NCBI GenBank assembly: GCA_025617745.1
Contig: CM046853.1
Span: 56,939,233 to 57,003,232, forward strand
DNA: 64,000 nucleotides
Source of the DNA: Heliocidaris erythrogramma
Lineage: Eukaryota > Echinodermata > Echinoidea > Camarodonta > Echinometridae
Direction of reading: 5' to 3'
Part shown: positions 1 to 9,922 of the stretch, piece after piece
How positions within the stretch are numbered: position 1 is the stretch's first letter
Layout of the letters: each line of letters opens with the position of its first letter
Notes under the pieces: generated by a model
Databases searched by the model: none
What the model was told of the DNA's origin: nothing
The model's input: the letters and a program-made list of their open reading frames with translations, nothing else
Program-made: the position numbers and the translations under genes

Positions 1-37
1 CCCGTCCCGCTGTATTTTATAATGTCCAGTCATACTA

Positions 38-224
38 CAGTGGCGTATCCGGGGGGGGGCGCAACAGGCGCCCCCCTATTGGCCGTCGTAAAAAATATAG
101 CACTATATAGCACTATTTTGCATCTCAGCCCTTCTTCAGAAGCAAAATTTCTCCCACATGACGGCGATCAATAATTCCTGGCGCCCCCCCCCCCCCCTAT
201 TGGCAAATCCTGGATACGCCGCTA
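38..224. mobile_element. hAT-type MITE with G/C-run core
   Basis: A short element with inverted ends: CAGTGGCGTATCC on the left and GGATACGCCGCTA on the right. Runs of G and C lie just inside each end. The same end sequence recurs at 7029, 13305, 45246 and 61773, and three of those copies have 8-bp target duplications. Here the duplication is blurred: TACTA occurs on both sides but not exactly abutting. CAG-type ends with 8-bp duplications are characteristic of hAT elements. The element has no coding capacity. Confidence 0.6.
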
Positions 225-604
225 TACTACTTCCTATACTGACAATGTTTGGTATATGGGGGAGATGGGGTGAAACTTACCCAACTTTGGGGGCTCTGGG
301 GGCTAAACCCGACGGCTAAGATCAGGCTGACAACCTCTTAGTCAATAACTTAGAATCTTAGATGTACTTAGTAACATACGGGGTCAAATCTTGTGGGTAA
401 AATGGGGTGACTATTTCGGGACAGGCTCCCAGACTACTGAAAGAATTTTAATGAATTATCATTCAGCTTCATGCAGCGTTAATATTCGACGAACAAACTG
501 AATTACGGAGCTGCTATAAAATAAACTAATCCACAATATGCAAAGGACACAGCTGCACTTCTCGCGAATATCGGGCCGGAAAACAGCATGTAATTTTTTT
601 TAAA

Positions 605-1147
605 CAATATTTTCATAGACGATATGCCCATTACTGAAAAGGAAGAAACAAAATTCTTAGGTGTAACAATTGATTCAAATCTAACTTGGCATAGTCACAT
701 TTGTAATATTTGCAAGTTAGCTTCGAGAGGCATAGGCATTTTATTTAGATTAAAATACGATCTTCAACTAAAGTCACTATTTATGCTCTATAATTCATTC
801 ATTCTGTCCTATATATCTTACGGGGTAATAGTAATGCGAAGAAAATTATGGCAATGTCGCGCCTCCAAAAGAAAGCACTCCGTATCTGTACTCATTCACA
901 TTACCTAGCCCCTACTGATCCAATAATAAAATTATGTTATAAATTAAAAACATTAAAAATTGCCGATAGGCCTATTCACCTCTTTCAAACTGCAATATTT
1001 ATGTACAAATTTTCGACAAAAATTATACCATTGCCTTTACGAAATATTTTTACGTATATGATATAAATATTCATTCTTATCCTACACGACACTCTTCTGA
1101 CCTCCATTTAACCAACCCAAAAATAATTCTAGCCCATAAATCGTGAG
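605..1147 (+). mobile_element. 3' fragment of a LINE reverse transcriptase
   Basis: Three frames in succession encode the C-terminal part of a non-LTR retrotransposon ORF2. Frame 624-835 has KFLGVTIDSNLTWHSHI, the thumb-region motif after the RT palm. Frame 848-1066 has RLQKKALRIC. A third frame from 1066 to 1147 has NIHSYPTRHSSDLH and ends in a stop. The family is CR1/L2/jockey-like. The copy is 5'-truncated and frameshifted at least twice, and it lies inside GPCR relic A. Confidence 0.75.
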
Positions 1148-1170
1148 ATTCAGGACGTGACACTAGTTAT

Positions 1171-2081
1171 GTTCACATGTAGATGCTATGTAAGTCTCGA
1201 AACTATTTCCAGTACGTTCAGACAGGCCATTATCGACTTGCTTCTATCACCCACTCGTGATGACTATTCATCGCTCACTCGCTGCCAAAACAATAAATTA
1301 CTGCGCCACACAGTGTAATTGGTATGCATGGTCAAAACGCGCGAAAGTTTGTGCACAGGGGTCATATCATTTTTTTTTGTTTTGAATAATATTTATTTGT
1401 CTTCATAAATCAACATAATAACACAATAACAATTCATTTGTAATATCGATAATACAATCAACTAGCAAATACATGTGTTACAATACCTAATTTTAAATAA
1501 ACCTTGTACATGTCAAAATTATATAAAACACATGCACACTATTCTCTGGTAAGCACATGTAAATCAATATCTAAAGACCACATCATATATATATATATAA
1601 AGAAAAAGATAAAAAGAAGGGGGGGGGGGGGGGACTCAGCCCCTTCCCTTACCACACAGTATACACAGTAGCTACCCCTACATCACATGAATACATACAT
1701 TACATTACAGCACCAGATGAAACAGACAGAATGATAATAGAAAAAAGTAGGGAAGAGGGTACATCACATGAATATATTATAGCACCACATGAAACAGACA
1801 GAATTATAATAGCAGCGAGTGAAGATAGCAGCGATTGCGCTCACATTACAAATAGTTACAAGCGCGGTGGGTGGTCTACCGCAAAGCGTCGATGCTTTGT
1901 CGCTGGATCCTGAGATTTACTCCTGCTAAACTCGCTGCCAGAATAGTTTGGAAACCTAGCTCCAACTCGCTTCTATCTCGTGACTATCTGCGTTCAGACG
2001 TTTGGTCTTAAAACTATCTGGTCATCACCAAAATATTCTCGAAACCTAGATAGCATCGATGCTATCGCTCTATGTGTGAAC
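1171..2081. mobile_element. possible nonautonomous TIR element
   Basis: The left end GTTCACATGTAGATGCTATG resembles the inverted right end (GTTCACACATAG, then GATGCTATC). Subterminal pieces such as cgaaactattt and acgttcagac are also shared in inverted orientation. The interior holds an antisense poly(A)-like retroelement tail near 1369, an AT run, a poly-G run at 1620 and an 81-bp-period tandem duplication. No transposase is visible. Similarity between the ends is imperfect and the target duplication is unclear. Confidence 0.35.
1680..1812. repeat. imperfect tandem duplication, period 81 bp
   Basis: The block starting acatcacatgaatacat and containing gaaacagacagaatgataa occurs at 1680-1740 and again, diverged, at 1761-1812. 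The 60-aa open frame over it is a by-product and not a gene. Confidence 0.6.
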
Positions 2082-2204
2082 GTATGAACATGATGACAAA
2101 GAGAGTGGACAAAATATACAGCTCCTTATTGTACCCTCCACAACTGCTCTGGTAGACAAAAGAACATCCCTTCACAGCCCCATAACCCCTTTACTGAGCG
2201 TTTT

Positions 2205-2321
2205 TTGAAGTTTGGCGAAATTTGTTTTTGTCCCTACCCCCTCCCCCCCTCCCTCCCACTACGTTTTGACAAACTTTCATTTTTGGGCCCCTTCTTTTAC
2301 TCAATCCTGCATCCGCCCCTG
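2205..2321. mobile_element. decayed hAT-type MITE, one end recognisable
   Basis: The right end tactcaatcctgcatccgcc followed by cctg matches the right end of the better-preserved element at 13305-13421. The left end is not clear. It interrupts GPCR relic A. Confidence 0.4.
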
Positions 2322-2399
2322 ATAATTGTTCTCTTATGACACTAGTATATTCGTGCGTCCTTACGAATAGACTAAATAATGTCATGAGACAACAACACA

Positions 2400-2960
2400 T
2401 TTCCAGTTTTCTCTAATTCAAAATCAAACAATTTAGGCCTATATTTGAACAAACTCGTATAAAGCGAAATGTAGTTTAAAACTATTGAAAGACAGTTATC
2501 TTCTTGTCCCACTCGTAATTTCCATATTTAAGGAGTCAATCGTCAATTGCTTGAGAATTGCTCTTAAGCAATTGCAAATCGTTGAAGACTTGGAGAATTT
2601 CGTCCGATTTTGGGGATCTGCAAGGCCAGCAAAAGAAACCTGAATCACCAGATATACCCGTGTAGTTCACAATTAAATTAATAACATGTTGCTAAACCAG
2701 GAATTTCTTCATATGTTTTGTACTTTGCGCAACGGTGTGAAATTTAATTTTATGACTCATCTCTGCTTCTCACCATGTCAATTTGTTCTCATTTATCCTC
2801 TTTCCAATATTCTTTATAAAAGGGATATATGACCTTACTACAATTGTATCTGGTGAATACATAAAACAAATCAGAGAAACGGATGAAATTGTGAACAAAA
2901 TCAGACAAACCATAAAAAAATTCTCACCATACCTATAAGTCTATACCTATACGTATGAAA
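2400..2960. repeat. duplicated GPCR 3' flank, copy 1 (with 7350-7900)
   Basis: This stretch aligns by eye with 7350-7900 over several hundred bases; both contain cagga-atttcttcatatgt and tactttgcgcaacggtg. It includes the third-loop relic and its downstream flank. The duplication carried GPCR and flank together, showing that the cluster grew by duplicating multi-kilobase units. Confidence 0.7.
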
Positions 2961-3169
2961 ATATGAAATCGGTAATTAGTCACGCGACTGTGACGTATAT
3001 TTGAGGAAAACTGTGCAATGGTTGTACACTAAAATATTAATGATTTCCAGTTCTCTCTTAAACGCCTTTACCCTTTGGGCAGTATTCAAAGTGTATTATG
3101 GATATGGTATTGTTATAGGCCCCTCAAAAGAGAATCATATCTAGTCATTAATCTCTAAAAATGATACAT

Positions 3170-3753
3170 GAATTTTAGTCACACTGTATATGTAAATGGA
3201 AAAGGGGAGAGTTGTCCGACACTACATCACAGTTTATATCAACAGTTCTCTTATTTAAATTTCGCAAAGAAGTATATATATTGATTGCAACTTTCAAAAA
3301 TTCACGACTTTATCATCGTTCGTTCGTTGATTTCGTTCAGATTTTCTTCAATCTGCTTGCCTGATTTATCTTCTTTCCTTAAGAGAAACACACTTTAAAT
3401 CTTGATATAAACACACTCTAAAGCCAAATATTCCTTTAAAATCTGGTGTTAAATTTGAAGCATCTGATGAAGATGAAGAGCTGAAGTCGAGATATGAATA
3501 CATGTCACATTAATGTGTACTCATTAACTTAGGATTTTTTTTTTTTACATTGTCGTTTTCTTCTGTAAAGAATGGTGTTTACACATTGATGATAAGCCGT
3601 CCACTTAGGAAGATAGTTTCCATGCAGCTTGTTAAACATGTTGGATGTTTCGTTTAGGGGAGGAAATTTTTCTAGATATTAACGCGCGCCTCAGAACCCG
3701 TCAATTTCTTGACACCGTATCGACTGAAAAGCAAGTGCTATTCTTTTATATCC
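3170..3753. repeat. duplicated GPCR 5' flank, copy 1 (with 8085-8147 and 9316-9760)
   Basis: This matches the flank upstream of the intact GPCR; shared words include cacgactttatcatcgttcg and gatgtttcgtt. In the second copy the alignment is interrupted by the element at 8148-9315. In this copy it is interrupted on the GPCR side by the element at 3762-5697. Confidence 0.7.
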
Positions 3754-4204
3754 ACCGACACCCCGGTGGAGCCACTCCCCCGCAGAGGGGGACGCGTATG
3801 ACCCTTACCAAAAATGAAAATAACCCCCTTTTGCAGTCAATTTCAAGGACATTTTGTGAAATTCAACCCCCTTTTTTACGTCAAAACAAGAACAAAATGG
3901 TACTTTGAAATACCCCTATTTTTAAGATGGTAAGGACACTTTCGGAAACTTACCCTTATTTTACCATATTTCAAGGACAAGACATTTATACCTTTTTTCA
4001 CATAACAATTATGTGTCCAAGACCCGATTCCTCAAATTACAAGTTCACACACAATTAATATAAGGAAAATACATTTTTTAATGTGTTATTCATAGTTCGG
4101 CAATAGTTCATATAAACTCCTGGGGAAAAACCACTGAACTCTATGGTTATTTGAAATAACCACTATGTCTATGACCACTCACAAATAGGCGAGGTTAAAT
4201 AACC

Positions 4205-4716
4205 TCATACCTAGCTTTTACGGGTGAATAGGCTTCAATAGCTTTTTTTGTGTATCAGCGTGCCTTTTTCCAGTCTACATCATTCATACATGAGAGGAAA
4301 ATTATTATTTAAAATTTCACTTTCAGTACTGAATCCCCAAATTTGTGGCACAGTAATGACAGTATCTGAATAAGAGTTGAAGAGTCTTTGAATCAGGTAA
4401 TCTAGCAAATTTAAGAAAATTAAATCTTGTGGGCCTTATGTGGGACTGTGTCCAACATTCACTGTTGCAGCAGTCAAAACAGACAGCAAAATTGCTCTAA
4501 GCAAGATTTGATTTTCTTAAATTTGCTAGATTACATGATGCAGGGACTCTTCAACTCTTACTGTGCCACAAATTTGGGGATTCAGAATTGAAAATGAAAT
4601 TTTAATTTAAATAATTATTTTCCTCTCATGTATGAATTATCTAGACTGGAAAAAGGCCCGCTGATAGTACACACAAAAGCTATTGAAGTCTATTCATCCG
4701 TAAAAGCTAGTCTGGA
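4205..4716. mobile_element. long-hairpin (foldback/MITE-like) repeat nested in 3762-5697
   Basis: Bases 4205-4432 and 4503-4716 are inverted copies of each other. Both arms contain, in opposite orientation, ccccaaatttgtggcacag, atctagcaaatttaagaaaa and catacatgagaggaaaa. The arms are over 200 bp and the spacer is about 70 bp. There is no coding capacity. I could not define a target duplication. Confidence 0.75.
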
Positions 4717-4890
4717 GTACAAGGTTATCTTCAGATAATATTGTACATGTATAAGTGGCAAGGGCCTATATGAGTGCCTCATAGAGTCATACCCATACAC
4801 CCATCAACTAACATGAAAGCGTATGGTTGGGACGGTTAGTGTTGTTAGTGTTACTTGTTTAAAATGGGTCCTCATACCTGTGAAACATAA

Positions 4891-5105
4891 CAGGCCCGTA
4901 GCCAGAGGGGGGTCGGAGGGGTCGGATGGCCCCCCCCCCCTTTTGGGCTGAGGTCCGCTTTTTCATGAAACGAAACACACACACACACATTTAATTGGAC
5001 CCCCTAACAAGGACCTGCCTTCGGCAGGTCCGTATTGATTATGACAAAAAGGTCCACTTTTGCCAAAAACGACCCACCCCTTTAGAAACCCTGGCTACGA
5101 GCCTG
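4891..5105. mobile_element. 215-bp MITE with CATAA direct repeats
   Basis: The ends are CAGGCCCGTAGCCAGAG on the left and CCTGGCTACGAGCCTG on the right, an imperfect inverted repeat. CATAA flanks both ends (4886-4890 and 5106-5110). A G/C-run core and a short CA repeat lie inside. It is nested in the larger element at 3762-5697. Confidence 0.6.
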
Positions 5106-5886
5106 CATAAGTCCTTTCTCACGACTTTCACGAACATCACGATTCGTGCAGTTGACTGCAGCGCAAGACGGCATCTTCTCTGTTCATCTTTGAAGGGCAT
5201 ATGATGATTATATAAGTGAAAATAGTCCTTCAAACTTGGTCAAATGTTACATTATACAGCGGCGACGTTCCGGAATTGTTTTGAGGGAAACAAGATGGCG
5301 CTGGCGAACTGCCAGTGGCGTCATGTTGCCTATGGCTAATCAGCGTGCAGCGAGCAATCGAGCCCATTCCAGTCATATAGTTCAGTGGGAAAAATTTACC
5401 TTCACGTCCGCCATCTTGCTGAGTGACGGCAGTGCGGGGATTTTTTCCTCAACGATGAGCGGCCCTCCCCGGCAGGCCCGCAGCTATAGAGCGACTCGGC
5501 TCCAGGATTTTTTCTTCACGGGTTTTCTTCCATTTTCCTGACCCCTATTTAATCAATTACGAGGACACCTGCGCACCCCTATTTTCTATATTTCGAGGAA
5601 TATCCTGTCCGCGGACGTTCCTTGAAATTCACCCCTTTATCCGCGATTTTGGTAACGGTCATGCGGTCCCCAAGTCATATTGAGTGGCTCCACCGGGACC
5701 GACACTTTGTATTTATACCAGTACATCTACTGTGGGTAGGAGCACAAGGTGGCAGAATTACACAGATGCATGTGATGTTTTGCCCTTAAAAGAATCTTAT
5801 AACGAATCATCGTTCAGTTTTATGCATCGGTAACATTCGACGACCAAACTGAATTACGGAACTGTTATAAACCAAACTAATCCAGA

Positions 5887-6857
5887 ATGAAAGAACATAC
5901 AAACGACACTGCTGCACCACTCGGGAACATTTGGGCCGAAAGTAGCATATATACCTTAGGCTTGTCAATTTATTTCTTTGCATGTCTTTAAACATTATAG
6001 TCTTGATTATCATTAATCGACAGAGAGATATTCAGGACCTGATGCGCTTATTCCATCAATGTCTGGCTGTAGCTAGCTTAGCAAACGGTGTCATTTGGAA
6101 TGTCTGGTCTATTCTTTGGTTTGCTTTTAAAGATCAGTATTCTTGTTCTCTCATGACAGTCATATTTATATTTCCTTCTCGCATTACGACGAATATGATC
6201 ATGGCATGTCTCTGTGGCATCAACATCAACCTGTACCTCCTGATCAGCAGACCGATGCACTATCACATGATCGTTACTTCAAAGCAGGTACAAGTAGCTT
6301 TAGTTGTGATGCTTGTCGCCGTTCTTCTGATCAGTGGATGTTACTTTCCTGTAAAAACTTCACCGTTTGTCCAATTAAAAATCGCCCAATGTATCTCTAA
6401 TAGGTACTCCATTGAGAGAGATGTGATCAAAGTTTTGACTACCCTTGCATTGCTAGTGCCCATTTTCTTCACTCTTGTTGTGTTGGCGGTTATTTATATC
6501 AAACTTCTAATAATTGCCCGCAGGCAATTGCAAAGGGTTGAAAACTTAAATATTCGTTTTCCTCCTGGAAATTCGCCCGATAATCAAGATTTGCATGATC
6601 AGCAAAGAAATGCTAGATCACTCGGAGGGTTCAAAAGAGTTGCCACTGTTTCGCTTCTTTCGGGCTCCTTCTTTGCCGTATGGACCCGTTTATGTATTTC
6701 TTAATTGGTCCCAGAGGCTTCATCAAAACCCTGGGTGAACATTCTGGACACACTGGCCTCGGCAAACTCATGGGTGCAACCAACTGTGTACTTCATTACT
6801 AACGAGGAAGCCAACCGAATCATTCTAAGTTTTATCCAAAATCGTCCTCGTCTGTGA
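5887..6857 (+). pseudogene. GPCR-1, recently inactivated rhodopsin-like receptor
   Basis: This single-exon seven-transmembrane receptor gene is the closest sister of the intact copy at 9923. The expected ATG is at 5887. Around 5949-5960 about 8 extra bases shift the frame after codon 21 or so. The remaining frame (5982-6704, 240 aa) covers TM1 to TM6. It has NLYLLISRPMHYHMIVT in place of a DRY box and GCYFPV after TM4. At 6702 a TAA replaces the TAC codon of the sister, removing TM7. The tail to 6857 remains readable past the stop. The two lesions and otherwise high similarity imply recent loss. Use of an internal start at 5982 would still lack TM7. Confidence 0.85.
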
Positions 6858-6984
6858 TAAAGAAAGAGATAAATAATCTTTCGTTTTCATTCATACTTAT
6901 ATAACCAGTTATAGGTGCATGTAAAATAATAGAGTAAACAAGTAGACCACTCTACAGTCAAGTAACGTACAAGTCTATCGTTAA

Positions 6985-7640
6985 CTCTCAGAACTATGCT
7001 ATCACCTGGAACGATTGGTCAATTCTTTCAGGTGGCGACAAAAAAGAAAATTTCGCCAGACCTCCAAAATTCGCTCGGGGGGGGGGGGGGGTATGGTGGT
7101 CCAGTATCGCTACATATTTTTCTTCCAAAGGGGGGGGGGGGGGGCACGGGCCGGATGTGCCCCCCTTAAATCCGCCACTGCATTCTTTGGTTCGTTCTCT
7201 AGGACATGTAGGATCGATACGAGTTCTGTTATCATAGACGTATGCCTGCAAGCCGAAGCACTATCACATGATCGTTATCTAAAAATGGGGACAAGTCGCT
7301 ATATTTGCTTATCCTCATTTTCATTTCTTATGATAAGCTAATCTGCTTTTCCAGCAACCACTTTCCAATTTTACCCAATTCAAAATCAAACAATGTATAT
7401 TTAAAAAGACTCGCCTGAAACGAAATTTGTTTAAACTATTGAATGCCATTTATCTTCTCGTCCCACTCGTTATTTCCAGTTTTAAGGAGTCATGCGTCAA
7501 TCGCTTGAGAATTGCTCGTAAGCACTTGCAAATCGTTGAAGAATTGGAGAATTCCGTCCGATCTTTCGGATCTGCAAGGCCAGGAAAAGAAACCTGAATA
7601 TCCAGGTATATACCTGTGTCGTTCACAATCAAATTAATAA
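6985..7640 (+). pseudogene. GPCR relic B
   Basis: Downstream of GPCR-1, pieces of a second receptor remain. TM2 (atcacctggaacgattggtc) runs into a hAT MITE and resumes after it (attctttggttcgttctc). The post-DRY segment is at 7258-7290 (ctatcacatgatcgttat). TM4 and extracellular-loop remnants and the third-loop segment (7495-7600) follow. No frame survives. The same arrangement, an intact-like gene followed by a relic, recurs at 9923 and 11089, indicating a two-gene duplicated unit. Confidence 0.6.
7029..7180. mobile_element. hAT-type MITE with 8-bp TSD (7/8)
   Basis: The ends are CAGGTGGCG and CGCCACTG. Flanking octamers are aattcttt (7021-7028) and cattcttt (7181-7188), matching at 7 of 8. 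The insertion splits the GPCR TM2 sequence, so the empty site can be inferred from the paralogues. The core is G runs. It belongs with the copies at 38, 13305 and 45246. Confidence 0.75.
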
Positions 7641-7900
7641 CATTTCACATAACGTGTTGCTAAACCAGGAATTTCTTCATATGTTTTGTACTTTGCGCAA
7701 CGGTGCGAACTTTAATTTTACGACTCAGCTCTGCTTCTCACAAAGTAAATTCTCATGTAAGTTCTCATGTATCCTCTTTCCAGTATTCTTTAAATGGCGA
7801 TATGACCCTACTAAAATGTTGTATCTGGTGAATACAGAAAACAAATCAGAGAATTGGATTGGTGAAAAAAAGTTCCACGCCCCCCCCCCAAAAAAAAAGG
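7350..7900. repeat. duplicated GPCR 3' flank, copy 2 (with 2400-2960)
   Basis: This is the partner of 2400-2960. Similarity runs through tgaatacagaaaacaaatca and stops near a C/A/G homopolymer block at 7879-7910. From there to 8085 I see only low-complexity sequence and a tgctcgct-type repeat patch near 8020-8060. Confidence 0.7.
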
Positions 7901-8147
7901 GGGGGGGAAGGAAGGGAAAAAAGAGAGAGAGAAAAAAATGAAAAATTTGAAATTACCTACCGGATATAGGTCTAGATCTATGACAAAATTACATTTTCAT
8001 TAAAAAAGTAGATTTTGTTTGGCTCGCTCGCTTCTCTCGCTCGCAAGTATTCAGAAATCGTGCTGCGTATGCCTATATTCAGCCCCCTGTCGACACTACA
8101 TCACAGTATATTAACAATTCTCCTATTTAATTTCGCACAGGAATATA

Positions 8148-9315
8148 AACCCCTCCAAAAAATGTTAGGAAACTCACGTTTGATCGATTATATTCCTCTT
8201 TTCATGGCATGATCATCGCTTCTTATAGTATCATTAGAAAGTGTGTTTATTACTCTTTAAAATGATTCCATATCTGTTATTATTTAGCAGTCATGGAATA
8301 AGCAGAACATCAGAATATGGAGCAGGATAAAAAAGAAAAAGTTACAAGATGCACTATAGGTGGTAAGCAGTAGTATTGTTATGCAGGGCACTCTTCTATC
8401 TTTGACATGAGAGTGTGATTTTTGTAAATGACTGTGGGGCTATTGTTCCAAATTCCAAATTATAAAGAATCCTGAAAATGAAATTCATTCACGAAGTATC
8501 AAACATGAACAAAAATATGATCTTAAGCCTTGAAGTTTCTCTCGTGCTTGTTTTTTTTTTTTTTTTTTTTTTTTGCAGAGATGAATTCATGTGAAACGAT
8601 ATGTATTGCTTATTTGTTTGAATGGTCATGTATGTTTGTTTCAGTGATAATGCATAATTATTTTAGTGCTTGCATGTGCATGTTTTCAGTTTGTATGTTG
8701 CTCATGGAATATCATCTGAAAACACAGCCGCTCTACACTCTTGAAATAAACATAAAGAAGAATGCACAGCATAACAAGAGCAGCGCATTTTGCAATTTTT
8801 CACATGTGACCTTGCCCCTTATTTTGATGTACTGCACATTTCATGACCGCAAAATCATACCAAATGGGGGTTTTTATGTACTGTATTCATGATTTATCTT
8901 TTGCCAGGGACCAGCGCTTCTACAAGCTATGATTCTATGCTGGTCTCTGTTTTCATTCTCATTTTCATAAAATTATCCTAATGCATGCAGTCTTCATTAC
9001 TGTTACTTTTTTTTTCTTACAACTCAAACTTTAATGCACTTTATTTTGCTTGTAATGATCGAAAACGTTTCTGCACTAAGTTGTGTTGTCAATTATATTG
9101 TATATTGTTGATTGCACAATACATATTGTTATAATATACATGTACTTTGAAAAATGAAAATGTAATGAAATAAAATCCAAATTTGAAATCTGAATAATTT
9201 TAAGGAGGAATATGTACACACTTTCTAATGTTACTAAACATGTAGCAATGATTATGACATGACAAGACAGATGTAATCGATCATACTTGAGTATCCAAAC
9301 TTATTTTGAGGGGTT
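8148..9315. mobile_element. 1.17-kb nonautonomous TIR element with TATA duplication
   Basis: The left end AACCCCTCCAAAAAATGTT and the inverted right end AACCCCTCAAAATAAGTTT begin an imperfect inverted repeat of about 45 bp; both arms include TGATCGATTA. TATA flanks both ends (8144-8147 and 9316-9319). The sister flank at 3270-3290 shows the uninterrupted site. The interior has poly-T and, at 9050-9195, a LINE-like 3' tail (tttgaaatctgaa). The 120-aa open frame at 8530 begins in poly-T and is not a convincing gene. Confidence 0.7.
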
Positions 9316-9765
9316 TATAAATTGATTGCTACTTTCAGAAATTCACGACTTTATCATCGTTCGTTGATTCGTTCAGATTTTCTTCAATCTGCTTGTCTAA
9401 TTTATCTTCTTTCCTTCGGATAAACACACTTTAACGCTTGATATTCCTTTAATATCCGGTATTAAATTTGAAGCATCTCATGAAGATGAAGAGGTGAAGT
9501 CGATGAATGAATGTCACGTTAATGTGTTCTCAATAACTTAGGACGTTTGATTTTTTATATTGTCATTTTCTTCTGTAAAGAATGGCGTTAACACATCGAT
9601 GATAAGCCGTCAACTGAGGCCGATATATAGCTTGTTAAACATTATGTTGGATGTTTCGTTCAGGGGAGGAGAATTTTCCGGATATTAACGCGCGCCTCAG
9701 AAACCATCAATTTCTTGACACCATATCAAATGAAAAGCAGTGTGCCATTCCATTATATTATGTAC
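9316..9765. repeat. duplicated GPCR 5' flank, copy 2; empty site for 3762-5697
   Basis: This aligns with 3280-3753 and continues, without the 1.9-kb insertion, into sequence matching 5706-5886. It therefore records the pre-insertion state of the GPCR-1 upstream region. Confidence 0.7.
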
Positions 9766-9922
9766 CAGTTCATCTACTGCGGGTAGGAGCACAAGGTAGC
9801 AGAATTACAAAGATGCATGTGAGGTTTTGCCCTAAGAATCTTAACGAATCATCCTTCAGCTTTCGACGACCAAACTGAATTACGGAATTAAAAACTAAAA
9901 TTATAAACTAAACTAAACCAGA

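Larger units (their letters stand above)
466..2650 (+). pseudogene. GPCR relic A, disrupted by several insertions
   Basis: Scattered pieces align by eye with the intact GPCR at 9923. Bases 466-582 match its 5' flank and N-terminal codons. Bases 1144-1160 match the segment after TM1 (gagattcaggac). Bases 2322-2400 match the TM2/TM3 boundary (ttgttctcttatgac). Bases 2405-2650 match TM4 through the third intracellular loop (caattgcaaatcgttgaaga). A LINE fragment, a TIR element and a partial MITE sit between the pieces. Many frameshifts leave no reading frame. It is an old dead member of the local cluster. Confidence 0.5.
3762..5697. mobile_element. 1.94-kb DNA transposon relic with perfect 8-bp TSD
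   Basis: The ends are a perfect 16-bp inverted repeat: CCCGGTGGAGCCACTC at the left and GAGTGGCTCCACCGGG at the right. Weaker inverted similarity continues inward. ACCGACAC is present on both sides (3754-3761 and 5698-5705), a perfect 8-bp target duplication. The sister flank near 9750-9765 lacks the insertion. No transposase frame survives. Two other elements are nested inside. The superfamily is uncertain: 8-bp duplications fit hAT, P or Merlin, but these ends lack the usual hAT CAG start. Confidence 0.8.

Noticed and set aside
5236..5541. 101-aa frame rich in R and S
   Set aside because: Inside the noncoding interior of the 3762-5697 element; no similarity to a transposase recognised.
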